A stretch of 25,715 nucleotides of DNA from an uncultured Collinsella sp. (GCA_902495155.1 CABUWD010000011.1:1-25715); one strand, 5' to 3'. Counted from the stretch's first letter, positions 6,322 through 14,006 are shown. Notes: a model not told the origin generated them from the letters alone. Program-made: numbers and translations.

Positions 6322-7290
6322 ATGAACGCACATGATCTGGTTCAGGAAATCATCGAGCGCAAGGGCAAGGTCGAGAACGTCTTTTGGATCGCCTGTGGCG
6401 GTTCGATGATCGACCTCATGCCGGCTAACGAACTGCTCAAGCGCGAGGCCACCACGTTTACCTCGACGGTCTATACGGCGCGCGAGTTTTGCCTGATGGC
6501 TCCCAAGAGTCTTGGCGAGAAGTCGCTCGTCATCGCCTGCAGCCACAGCGGCAACACGCAAGAGGTCGTTGACGGCTGCGAGATGGCGCTGGCCGCCGGT
6601 GCCGAAGTCGTTGCCCTCACCGACTGCGAGGGCTCAAAGATCGACAACGGCAAGTGGACTACCTGGGTCTATCCGTGGGGTGAGGGTGTGTCGCAGGCTG
6701 AGGTGCCGCAGGGCATCGGCGCTCTGATCGCCGCCGAGTTGCTCGACCAGCAGGAAGGCTACGAGGCACTCGCCGACATGTATGAGGGCCTCAAGCAGAT
6801 GGATGCGCTGCTGCCCGCCGCCCGTGAGAAGGTCAACGCCGAGCTGGGCGCCCGCTTTGCCGAGCTCTGCCAGCAGCACAAGTTCTTCTATATCCTGGGC
6901 TCCGGCCCCAACTTTAGCCAGACCTACGCTATGGCCATCTGCTCGCTCATGGAGATGCAGTGGCAGCACTGCTGCTACATCCACTCCGGCGAGTATTTCC
7001 ACGGTCCTTTCGAGGCTACCGAGCCCGGCGTGTTCTACTTTGTGCAGCTCGGATCGGGCGAGTGCCGCCCCATGGAGGAGCGCGCGCTGGCGTTCCTCAA
7101 CACGCACACCGATACGGTCATGGTGCTCGACGCGCTCGAGTACGGCGTAGGCGAGGTGTCCGCCAGCGTGCGTTCGTACCTGGAGCCGATCTTCTTCTAC
7201 AACATGAGCTGCGAACTGCGTGCCGCTCGCGGCAAGGTGTTCGACCACAGCCCCGAGGTTCGTCGCTACATGGGCATCGAGCAGTACTAG
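6322..7290 (+). CDS. frlB: SIS-domain sugar-phosphate deglycase, FrlB/FraB type
   Basis: A 322-aa cytosolic enzyme with two SIS (sugar isomerase) domains. The first has CGGSMIDL (25-32) and the phosphosugar loop SHSGNTQEVVDG (74-85). The second contains ILGSGPNFSQTYA (191-203) and HSGEYFHGPFE (221-231), characteristic of the fructosamine-6-phosphate deglycase branch. The end FDHSPEVRRYMG resembles the C-terminal HRRYM segment of FrlB. Known members split 6-phospho-fructoselysine or 6-phospho-fructose-aspartate into glucose-6-phosphate and the amine. Collinsella intestinalis is reported to consume fructoselysine, which fits. No matching kinase or transporter is next to it, so it would depend on genes elsewhere. 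AAGGAGGAG (6306-6314) supports the start. A GlmS-like or other ketosamine deglycase role is the main alternative. Confidence 0.8.
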   Translation: MNAHDLVQEIIERKGKVENVFWIACGGSMIDLMPANELLKREATTFTSTVYTAREFCLMAPKSLGEKSLVIACSHSGNTQEVVDGCEMALAAGAEVVALTDCEGSKIDNGKWTTWVYPWGEGVSQAEVPQGIGALIAAELLDQQEGYEALADMYEGLKQMDALLPAAREKVNAELGARFAELCQQHKFFYILGSGPNFSQTYAMAICSLMEMQWQHCCYIHSGEYFHGPFEATEPGVFYFVQLGSGECRPMEERALAFLNTHTDTVMVLDALEYGVGEVSASVRSYLEPIFFYNMSCELRAARGKVFDHSPEVRRYMGIEQY

Positions 7291-7342
7291 GTACCGGGAA
7301 AAGTATTCGCCTTCGATTCGCAAGCGTGTCGTTTGAGTCAAA

Positions 7343-7380
7343 AAGCGGGCCGCGCCGGGAATTTCCGGCGCGGCCCGCTT
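7343..7380. terminator. Bidirectional terminator between convergent genes
   Basis: A perfect 16-bp stem, AAGCGGGCCGCGCCGG (7343-7358) with its complement (7365-7380), closes a GAATTT loop. On the minus strand it is followed by TTTTTGAC, so it serves the dehydrogenase gene well. On the plus strand it follows the deglycase by about 50 nt but has a poorer T tract. Confidence 0.85.
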
Positions 7381-7421
7381 AGTATCGCGCTTAGATTCGC
7401 AAGGTCGCGGCGGCCGGCGGC

Positions 7422-8399
7422 CTACTTCGCGTCGTATGCCTCGGCGTCCCACCAGTCGAGCTGTGCGATGTTGTCGCGGATGTGCTGGCAGCTCTTGTGG
7501 AAGCCCTCGAGCTCGTGCTCGGACAGGTCGAGCGTGTAGACCTCTTCGACGCCCTCGGCACCGATCACGCACGGCAGGGAGGTAAAGATGCCCTCCTCGC
7601 CATACTGGCCGGTCATAAGCGTGGAGGCCGAAAGCACGGCATGCTCGTTGTGTAACACAGCGGCGCAGACGCGCGCGGCGGAGTTGGCAACGGCGTACTC
7701 GGTGCACTGCTTGCCCTGGTAGGTTACGTAGCCGCCCTTGCGCGCGAGTTCCTCGATCTCCATGTGGTCGAAGGCATACTTGTCGGGGTTCTCGGCCTGA
7801 AGTTCGTTGAGGCTCTTGCCGGCGATGGTTGCGGCCTTAAAGGCGGCAAGCTGGCTAAAGCCGTGCTCGCCGATCATGTAGGCGTCGATGGACTTGGGGC
7901 TCACGCCGACCTTCTTGGAGATCTCGGTGCGCAGGCGGGCGGAGTCCAGGCCGCAGCCCGAGCCGATGATCTTCTTGGGATCGTAGCCGGTCAGGTGCCA
8001 CAGCTCGGTGCACACGACGTCGCAGGGGTTGGAGATGCTCACGAAGATGCCGTCAAAGCCGGCGTCGACGATGCGTTTGGCAAAGGTGCGGGCGGCGTCG
8101 GTGGTAAAGAACAGCTCGCCGTCGCGGTTGCCGGCGGCCAGTGCGACCTTGCCGGCGGCGTTGACGATGACGTCGCAGCAGGCAAGCTCCTCGTAGTGGT
8201 CGTAGCAGTTGACGATCTTGGTGTTGTACGGGACAAACGAAAGGGAGTCGCGCAGGTCCTGGACCTCGGACGTCACCTTGGCCTCGTTGATATCGCACAG
8301 GTACAGCTCATCGGCAATGCCCTGCATGAGCAGGCTGTTGGCGACATGTGCTCCTACGTGGCCCTGGCCGACCACACCGATCTTACGCGTCTGGTACAT
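7422..8399 (-). CDS. L-2-hydroxyacid dehydrogenase, LDH/MDH family (L-HicDH-like)
   Basis: A 325-aa NAD-dependent dehydrogenase reducing a 2-ketoacid to the L-2-hydroxyacid. The Rossmann motif is GQGHVG (11-16) with D36 as the NAD-ribose acid. Also present are SNPCD (123-127), LDSARLR (151-157) with the substrate-binding arginine, and the catalytic histidine in IGEHGFS (H179). The substrate loop after NAAGKV reads ALAAGNRDGE rather than the APQKPGETR of true lactate dehydrogenases. The C-terminal part (ARKGGY, then a long insert) resembles Lactobacillales L-2-hydroxyisocaproate dehydrogenase. A branched-chain or bulky 2-ketoacid is therefore as likely a substrate as pyruvate. The start at 8399 follows AAAGGA (8407-8412) by about 7 nt. 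It is divergent from metA and convergent with the deglycase gene. Confidence 0.85.
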   Translation of the reverse strand: MYQTRKIGVVGQGHVGAHVANSLLMQGIADELYLCDINEAKVTSEVQDLRDSLSFVPYNTKIVNCYDHYEELACCDVIVNAAGKVALAAGNRDGELFFTTDAARTFAKRIVDAGFDGIFVSISNPCDVVCTELWHLTGYDPKKIIGSGCGLDSARLRTEISKKVGVSPKSIDAYMIGEHGFSQLAAFKAATIAGKSLNELQAENPDKYAFDHMEIEELARKGGYVTYQGKQCTEYAVANSAARVCAAVLHNEHAVLSASTLMTGQYGEEGIFTSLPCVIGAEGVEEVYTLDLSEHELEGFHKSCQHIRDNIAQLDWWDAEAYDAK

Positions 8400-8436
8400 A
8401 TATGTATCCTTTCGGCCGAGTTTTTCGCGTCGAACC

Positions 8437-8442
8437 ATTGTA
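8437..8442 (-). promoter_or_regulatory. Candidate -10 for the dehydrogenase gene
   Basis: TACAAT on the minus strand, 37 nt upstream of the start codon. No convincing -35 is visible. The rest of the 210-nt divergent gap to metA shows no recognisable SAM or T-box riboswitch. Confidence 0.35.
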
Positions 8443-8609
8443 GCGTCCTGCTGCCACTTTGCTAGGCTAAAGCGCCATAGATTTTTGGGCATGCCTTAAT
8501 CTCTACTTTTGGAGTGATTTGGGCCGCTGACGGCATCGCTGGGCGATGTACTCGCGCGGATGGGGCCGCTCGTTGTACCATAGCTGCAACTGACTCGTAA
8601 GGAGCATCC

Positions 8610-9536
8610 ATGCCCATTCGCATCCCCGACGCCCTCCCTGCCGCCGCGCAGCTCGAGAGCGAGAACATCTTTGTCATGACCGAGTACCGCGCGCTGCACC
8701 AGGACATCCGTCCGCTGCGCGTGCTCATCCTCAACCTCATGCCCACCAAGATCGCCACCGAGACGCAGATCATGCGCAAGCTCTCCAACACGCCGCTGCA
8801 GGTGGAGGTTGACCTGCTGCGCACCAAGACGCACGAGGCCACGCACGTGAGCGCCGGCCACTTGGAGACGTTCTACCGCACGTTCGACGACATCCGCGAC
8901 ATCCACTACGACGGCTTGATCATCACGGGCGCGCCGGTGGAGCAGATGCCGTTCGAGGAGGTCGACTACTGGCCCGAGCTCTGCCAGATCATGGATTGGT
9001 CCACCACGCACGTACACTCTACGCTGCACATTTGCTGGGGCGCGCAGGCCGGCCTGTACCATCATTACGGTATCCAGAAGTACGACCTGCCGGCCAAGGC
9101 GAGCGGCGTGTTCGAGCATTATCTGGTGAAGCCGCAAAGCCCGCTGGTCCGTGGCTTTGACGACCGTTTCTATGCCGTGCATTCGCGCAACACCGATGTG
9201 CGCCGCGAGGACGTGGAGGCCGAGCCGCAGCTTGAGGTCGTGGCCGTGTCCGACGAGGTGGGCCTGTACATCGTCAAGTCGACCGACAGCCGTCGCTTCT
9301 TTGTATTTGGCCACCCCGAGTACGATACCGACACACTGCGCCTGGAGTACGAGCGCGACGTGAAGCGCGGGCTCAACCCTCAGGTGCCGGCGCATTACTT
9401 CCCGAACGACGACCCCATCGCCGAGCCGCGCAACGTCTGGCGCAGCCAGGCTCAGCTGTTCTACACCAACTGGCTCAACTACTACGTCTACCAGACCACG
9501 CCCTACGACCTGGCCCGCGCCGGCGAGGAGCATTAG
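8610..9536 (+). CDS. metA: Homoserine O-acetyltransferase, MetA family
   Basis: A 308-aa cytosolic enzyme that acylates L-homoserine in the first committed step of methionine synthesis. The catalytic cysteine is C142 in HICWGAQAGLYHHYG, and H235 and E237 lie in FGHPEYD. The acyl-donor position is E111 in TGAPVEQMPFEEVDYW. In this family glutamate at 111 goes with acetyl-CoA and glycine with succinyl-CoA, so this should be an acetyltransferase despite the usual succinyltransferase label. Length and spacing match the family without gaps. AAGGAG lies 5 nt upstream of the ATG. It is a single gene between the divergent dehydrogenase and the convergent folate enzyme. No riboswitch was recognised in its leader. 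Confidence 0.95.
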   Translation: MPIRIPDALPAAAQLESENIFVMTEYRALHQDIRPLRVLILNLMPTKIATETQIMRKLSNTPLQVEVDLLRTKTHEATHVSAGHLETFYRTFDDIRDIHYDGLIITGAPVEQMPFEEVDYWPELCQIMDWSTTHVHSTLHICWGAQAGLYHHYGIQKYDLPAKASGVFEHYLVKPQSPLVRGFDDRFYAVHSRNTDVRREDVEAEPQLEVVAVSDEVGLYIVKSTDSRRFFVFGHPEYDTDTLRLEYERDVKRGLNPQVPAHYFPNDDPIAEPRNVWRSQAQLFYTNWLNYYVYQTTPYDLARAGEEH

Positions 9537-9559
9537 GCCGTCGGGAAGTGCACCAGCCG

Positions 9560-10156
9560 TTAGGCGCTGATGATGCGGGGTAGCGGCAGGTCGTGGGCAT
9601 CGATGGGGATGTGGTCGACGTGCTGCTCGTCAAAGGCGATGCCGATGATTTGACATGCGGGCGAGAGCATGGGCAGGTAGCGGTCATAGCAGCCGCCGCC
9701 GTAGCCCAGGCGTGCGCCGGTGCGGTCGAAGGCCACGAGCGGCACAACAATCATGTCGAGAGCCTCGGCAGACACGATGGGGAAGCGGTCGCTGTCGATG
9801 TCCGTGGCCGCGAAGGCCCGCGTGGGGTGGGCGATAAACGGAGCCGCGGACGCATCGTCGGCGGCAACTGCCCGCATGCACATGCGCTGGCCATAAGCTG
9901 CGGCATCAATTGCCGAGAGCATGCACGGATAGGCTACGCGCCAGCCGCGCACGGCGGCCGCAGCGGCAAACGCGGCAGGGTCTGCCTCGGAACCCATCGC
10001 GGCATAGACGGCAACGGTGCGCGGCGCCGCGGCATCCAAGCGGCCCAGCAGCTCAACCAGCCGCGCACAGATATCAGCAGACTTCGCCGCCTGCACATCC
10101 AAATCAAGAGCGTCACGTCGGGCAATCACCGCCCGTCGCAATTTAGCCTTGTCCAT
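9560..10156 (-). CDS. 5-formyltetrahydrofolate cyclo-ligase
   Basis: A 198-aa cytosolic ATP-dependent enzyme converting 5-formyl-THF to 5,10-methenyl-THF and so returning a storage folate to the one-carbon pool. The N-terminal KAKLRRAVIARRDAL basic helix and the C-terminal GARLGYGGGCYDRYL nucleotide/phosphate loop are diagnostic. VVPLVAFDRTG and IGIAFDEQ also fit the family. The start at 10156 is chosen because AGGAGG lies about 5 nt upstream; an in-frame TTG at 10183 falls inside the hairpin leader element and has no ribosome site. The stop faces metA across 23 nt with no visible terminator. The gene directly follows copy 3 of the leader element. Confidence 0.93.
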   Translation of the reverse strand: MDKAKLRRAVIARRDALDLDVQAAKSADICARLVELLGRLDAAAPRTVAVYAAMGSEADPAAFAAAAAVRGWRVAYPCMLSAIDAAAYGQRMCMRAVAADDASAAPFIAHPTRAFAATDIDSDRFPIVSAEALDMIVVPLVAFDRTGARLGYGGGCYDRYLPMLSPACQIIGIAFDEQHVDHIPIDAHDLPLPRIISA

Positions 10157-10170
10157 CCCAACCTCCTCTA

Positions 10171-10224
10171 GCAAACCTGCCAAACAGGGACAGGTTTATT
10201 TTGGCAGGTTTTATCTGGGCAAAC
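10171..10224 (-). repeat. Copy 3 of the hairpin leader element
   Basis: Read on the minus strand it starts GTTTGCCCAGATAAAACC, then ACCTGCCAAAA, the loop TAAACCTGTCCC, and TGTTTGGCAGGT. The AGAGGAGG ribosome site of the cyclo-ligase gene follows within a few bases. The G-C pair in ACCTGCC/GGCAGGT replaces the A-T pair of copy 2. Confidence 0.7.
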
Positions 10225-10234
10225 AGCAAAACAA

Positions 10235-10263
10235 CCACGAAGGGGATACATGCACCTTCGTGG
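10235..10263 (-). terminator. Terminator-like hairpin before leader copy 3
   Basis: CCACGAAGG (10235-10243) and CCTTCGTGG (10255-10263) pair perfectly. On the minus strand a TTGTTTTGC tail follows and then the leader element. Copy 2 has the same order of terminator, tail and element. Confidence 0.5.
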
Positions 10264-10287
10264 TGGTCTGTGTTGTGATGGGTGTCT

Positions 10288-10445
10288 GCGGCGGTTTGTC
10301 TCGATCTGTAACAGTAACTCGGCAAAATTGGACTTAGATGTTACAGATTGAGACAAAGAGCTGGTGCCGTTCGGGAACGTCTCGATCTGTAACATCTGGA
10401 GCCGATATTGCCGTCTAGATGTTACGGATCGAGACAAACCGCCGC
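10288..10445. repeat. Four-unit alternating palindrome array
   Basis: The unit GTCTCGATCTGTAACA occurs four times in alternating orientation: forward 10298-10313, reverse 10339-10354, forward 10379-10394, reverse 10421-10435 (slightly shorter). Neighbouring pairs can form two hairpins. The outer arms also pair with each other over GCGGCGGTTTGTCTCGATC and beyond (10288-10313 with 10420-10445). Each inner spacer contains a GGC-AAAATTG or GATATTGCCG type core. No coding potential is convincing. This array and the flanking hairpins fill the 366-nt gap between the cyclo-ligase and the peptidase. It may be a regulator-binding array, a structured RNA or a repeated extragenic palindrome. Confidence 0.75.
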
Positions 10446-10478
10446 GGTGGGCTGCGCCGCCTCGCCCAAGCCGCAGAA

Positions 10479-10517
10479 AAAGGTAGATTTCCGGGCATGT
10501 TCCAAAAATCTACCTTT
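10479..10517 (-). terminator. Terminator of the M16 peptidase gene
   Basis: On the minus strand AAAGGTAGATTT pairs perfectly with AAATCTACCTTT (arms 10506-10517 and 10479-10490), and the run continues into TTTTTC. It begins 5 nt after the peptidase stop codon. The stem is AU-rich for a terminator, but position and T tract fit. Confidence 0.65.
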
Positions 10518-10522
10518 GTGCG

Positions 10523-13500
10523 TTAGCCCAGCAGGTCGACTACGTTAAAGCCGGCGTTGCTCTTGGCGATGACGTCTCGGCCGCCAAAGACGCAGGTGGG
10601 CGACTCGGCTGCGATGCGCGTCACGTCGGCGCCGAGCGAGCGCAGCTCACCGGGCGTGGCGGCGAGCATCTGGGCGCGACGCTCCTCGCGCGCATGCGAA
10701 TCGAGCCCGGCCAGGTAGGTCGTGTTGCGGCGCTTGGTGAGCGCATACGGCTTCACCGGCGCGTCCATGCCGCTCACGCAGCTCACGATAAAGCCTTCAA
10801 AGGCGGCCTCGTCGGGCTCAAAGCTGCCAAGCCATGCACCCGCGCGCTTCACGCGCTCAATCGAAGGATCGATCGCCGGGTCGCGGTAGGTGTAGAACGC
10901 CGTCTGGCGCTCGCCGGCTGCGCGGAATCCGCAGCCGTACGCACCGCCCTTCACGCGAATCTCGTTCCACAGGTAATCGTAGGAGAGCGCGTTGGCAGCC
11001 ACGGCCCAGGCGCCCGTCACATCGATGCCCAGGCGACGCGGGTCGCACGCGCTTGCCGCAAAGCAGATATCGCTGGGGATGACGAAAGCCTCGTGGCGGT
11101 CGCGCGGCGTCGGCACCACGAGAGCGTCGCGGCCGGTATCGGCACCATCGCCCGCACCCAGCCCCAAGTCGCCCGCGGCGGCCCAGTACGCGTTAAAGTC
11201 CTCATCGCTGCCGGTAAAGCTCGCCAGGCAGCCGTCGGCCACAAAGATGCGGCCTGCCAGCTCGGCAAGCTTGGCACGCAGGCCGTCCAGGCGCTCGTCA
11301 AAGTGGTCGAGCAAATCGCGCAGGAACAGGTAGAAGTCTACGCCCGAGAGCTGCTCGCGCACCACGGCCGAAGGCGAGCTGTAGCTCATCGCGCGACCGA
11401 GCGCCGCCGAGTGGCCGTTGTTGATAAAGCCCTGCTCAAGCCCAATGCGAATCTGCGTGAGCACGTCGCGCACGCGGTCGGCGTCGGCGTCTGCCAAAAG
11501 CGTGCTCGACCATACCTCGCGCGGCAGACTCGCCAGCGCGTCGATCTTCTCGGACAGGGCGCCGGCGCTCACCAGCAGGTAGGGGTGCACGCCGTCCACG
11601 TCGGGTTGGGTCATGACCTCGGTCGTAAAGCTCAAAAAGCCCAGCTTGCCGGCGAGTAAGTTGTCGAGCTCCTCGGCCGAGTGCTCGCTCGTGGGCAGCT
11701 GTTTGAGCAGGCGGCAGAGTAGCGTCACATAGGGCAGGTCCTCAAACGCGACGCAGCTCAGGTCGAAATACTGCATGGCGTAGGCCAGACGGTTGGTGGG
11801 GATACCGTGGCGCAGGCAGGGGATGGGCACGGTCGTGTCCACAACGAGTGGCGGCTCGGGGCGCGCCTCGCCAATGTCGGACACGCGCAGGCGCGGCAGC
11901 GTGGCCTTGGCCTCGGGTGTGTCCTCGGCCTCCTGCGCGGCACGCAGCGCGGCCGTGCGCTCGACCACATCGGCCAGCTCGGCATCGGTCATGGCGTCGC
12001 GCTTGGCTGCCAGCTCGGCGGCTTCGGCACCCTCCGAACCCTCGGCGGCATCCACCGGCACCAGTTCGACCAGTGCCATATGGTCGTTATCCAGCACCAG
12101 CTCGCGCAGCAGGTCCTCAAAGTAGTTGCCATCCAGCTCGCCACGCAGCTCCTCGTACACCGGGCCGTACTTGAGTGCCAGCGTCGCGGCGTCGTCATCG
12201 TAGAGCCAGGTGCTCAGCGCGTCGCACGCAATGGCCACGCCGTCGGCGATACCGTAGTCGCGCTGGCGCAGGTCGTAATCGTTGCTGCTGATGATGGCTT
12301 CCAGGCGCTCGCGCGGAACGCCGTGCTCGCACAGGTCGCGGCAGGCATCCTGGAACACGCGGCGCAGCTCGCGCGCCACGCCGGGCTGCGCGTTTTGCAG
12401 CATGATGAGCTCGTAGGGCTGCAGGCTTTCGGCCGCGGTGTAGCTCACCACGTTGCCGCCCAGGCCGGCGGCCAGAATGGCCTTCTTAACCGGCGCCTCG
12501 TTGGAACCCAACAGTGCCTCGAACAGGATGTCCGCCGCGATCGTGCGCTTACGGTCGAGTGCGCTGCCCAGCACCAGGCCCAGGCCCACCAGGGCGTTCT
12601 CGGGCGTGGTTGCCATCTCAACGCGCTTATACTCGCAGGTCACAGGCTCCTGCACGCCCAGCGGATTGGGCGCCAGCGTGGACGGGTCCTCGCCGGCGGC
12701 GACGGCTGCGTCCATGTGCCGGCTTGCGGCACTCGGCTGCGACAGATAGCGCCCGTCCAAAAAGGCCAGCGCGCGGTCCACGTCCAGGTCGCCGTAGAGC
12801 GTGATGTAGGAGTTGGAAGGATTGTAGTGGCGCGCGTGCGTGTCCAGGAACTGCTCGTAGGTGAGCGCGGGAATTGCGCGCGGGTCGCCGCCGCTCTCGT
12901 GCGCATAGGCGGTGCCGGGATAGAGTGCGGCGTTGACGGCGTCGTCCAGCACACTCATGGGGTCGGACAGCGCACCCTTCATCTCGTTGAACACCACGCC
13001 GTTATAGCGCAGCGTGCCCTCGCGCAGTCTGGCGGCGCTGCCGTCGCCCTCGCCTTCGGCGCCCTGCGGCAGGTCCAGCTCGTAGTGCCAGCCCTCCTGC
13101 TCAAAAATGGTCGGCTTGGTATAGATGGCCGGGTTGAACACCGCGTCCAGGTACACGTCCATCAGGTTGTACAGATCCTGCTCGTTGGTGGTGGCAACGG
13201 GGTAGATGGTCTTGTCTGGGTAGGTCATGGCGTTGAGAAACGTCTGCATGGAGCTCTTGATCAGGTCGACAAACGGCTCCTTGACGGGGAACTTAGCCGA
13301 TCCGCACAGCACCGAGTGCTCAAGAATATGGAACACGCCGGTGGAATCGGCCGGCGGCGTCTTAAAGCCAATGGCAAAGGCCTTGTTTTCGTCGTCGCAC
13401 GCCAGGTACAGCAGGCGAGCACCCGAGGCAGTGTGGCGCAGCACGTAAGCGTCAGAGTCGAGCTCGGGCACGGTCTCGCAGCGCTCGACGGTAAAGCCGT

Positions 13501-13567
13501 GGCAGGTGGTGCCGGGCACCAGCAGCGCGGCGGCAGCGGCGCGCGGGTCGGTTGAGGTGGTAGGCAT
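10523..13567 (-). CDS. M16C family zinc metallopeptidase (PreP-like, insulinase superfamily)
   Basis: A 1014-aa single-chain M16C peptidase of the presequence-protease type, which usually encloses and degrades short unstructured peptides. The inverted zinc motif HILEH is at residues 80-84 (H80, E83, H84), followed by SVLCGSAKFPVKEPF. A distal glutamate candidate lies in VVFNEMKGALSDP. The second half holds the M16C-associated region and the C-terminal inactive repeats, including RVKGGAYGCGF. No signal peptide or membrane segment is evident, so it is probably cytosolic. The start at 13567 follows AAAGGAG by 6 nt; an earlier in-frame start at 13630 has no such site. A possible -10 TATACT (13620-13625) sits next to the palindrome CCCATATGGG (13626-13635). 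Confidence 0.94.
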   Translation of the reverse strand: MPTTSTDPRAAAAALLVPGTTCHGFTVERCETVPELDSDAYVLRHTASGARLLYLACDDENKAFAIGFKTPPADSTGVFHILEHSVLCGSAKFPVKEPFVDLIKSSMQTFLNAMTYPDKTIYPVATTNEQDLYNLMDVYLDAVFNPAIYTKPTIFEQEGWHYELDLPQGAEGEGDGSAARLREGTLRYNGVVFNEMKGALSDPMSVLDDAVNAALYPGTAYAHESGGDPRAIPALTYEQFLDTHARHYNPSNSYITLYGDLDVDRALAFLDGRYLSQPSAASRHMDAAVAAGEDPSTLAPNPLGVQEPVTCEYKRVEMATTPENALVGLGLVLGSALDRKRTIAADILFEALLGSNEAPVKKAILAAGLGGNVVSYTAAESLQPYELIMLQNAQPGVARELRRVFQDACRDLCEHGVPRERLEAIISSNDYDLRQRDYGIADGVAIACDALSTWLYDDDAATLALKYGPVYEELRGELDGNYFEDLLRELVLDNDHMALVELVPVDAAEGSEGAEAAELAAKRDAMTDAELADVVERTAALRAAQEAEDTPEAKATLPRLRVSDIGEARPEPPLVVDTTVPIPCLRHGIPTNRLAYAMQYFDLSCVAFEDLPYVTLLCRLLKQLPTSEHSAEELDNLLAGKLGFLSFTTEVMTQPDVDGVHPYLLVSAGALSEKIDALASLPREVWSSTLLADADADRVRDVLTQIRIGLEQGFINNGHSAALGRAMSYSSPSAVVREQLSGVDFYLFLRDLLDHFDERLDGLRAKLAELAGRIFVADGCLASFTGSDEDFNAYWAAAGDLGLGAGDGADTGRDALVVPTPRDRHEAFVIPSDICFAASACDPRRLGIDVTGAWAVAANALSYDYLWNEIRVKGGAYGCGFRAAGERQTAFYTYRDPAIDPSIERVKRAGAWLGSFEPDEAAFEGFIVSCVSGMDAPVKPYALTKRRNTTYLAGLDSHAREERRAQMLAATPGELRSLGADVTRIAAESPTCVFGGRDVIAKSNAGFNVVDLLG

Positions 13568-13771
13568 ATGCAGTCTCCTTTGACGCCCCAGCGGGGGCGA
13601 ATCGAGTTGAATCCTCGAGAGTATACCCATATGGGGCCGCGGCTCTGCGGCGAACTGACGACGATGCAGCCGGATTGGGCATAGGTCCCGCGTGCTCGCC
13701 GCACGAGCGTGGAAAATTGGACACTCTCGATATCCGACCGTCCGAAAATCCTCGCTCGTCCATCACTCGCG

Positions 13772-14006
13772 TATCTCTCGTCTCTCATTCGTCTCTAATA
13801 TGAGAGATGACAGGAAGATGAGAGAAAAATATGAGAGATAACTGAGCAGCAAAGAGACAGGCAATCATGGTATTGTCTCAATACCGATTGTTCTACCAGC
13901 AAAAATATGTATAAATGAAGCAAATGGTAGACATTCCATCTCTATCTATCTCTTATCTCTAAGCCGAGAGATAGAGAGATAAATGAGAGATAATTACGAG
14001 AGATAA
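13772..14006. repeat. Array of GAGAGATAA repeats around the AlbA_2 gene promoter
   Basis: GAGAGATAA occurs at 13833, 13974, 13985 and 13998, with near copies at 13802 and 13966. Inverted copies lie at 13772-13779, 13947-13953 and 13953-13960. They form one cluster upstream and one downstream of the promoter at 13888-13915. The downstream cluster can also fold, because TTATCTCT (13953-13960) faces GAGAGATAG (13966-13974) across 5 nt. The gap (13568-14068) is AT-rich in this part and contains nothing else recognisable apart from the peptidase promoter region. The arrangement suggests an operator array. Confidence 0.65.
13888..13915 (+). promoter_or_regulatory. Candidate promoter of the AlbA_2/HATPase gene
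   Basis: TTGTTC (13888-13893), a 16-nt spacer and TATAAA (13910-13915). This leaves a leader of about 145 nt that contains the second GAGAGATAA cluster. Confidence 0.5.

Noticed and set aside
8400..8609. SAM-type riboswitch upstream of metA
   Set aside because: I could not find the conserved core or the expected set of stems in this leader.
11807..13555. 582-codon open frame on the plus strand opposite the M16 peptidase
   Set aside because: No ribosome site or family motif, and it lies fully inside the peptidase gene, which has its HxxEH motif and good start and stop signals.
13947..14006. Possible CRISPR-like array
   Set aside because: Units are about 9 bp with irregular, very short spacing and mixed orientation, and no cas gene is present.
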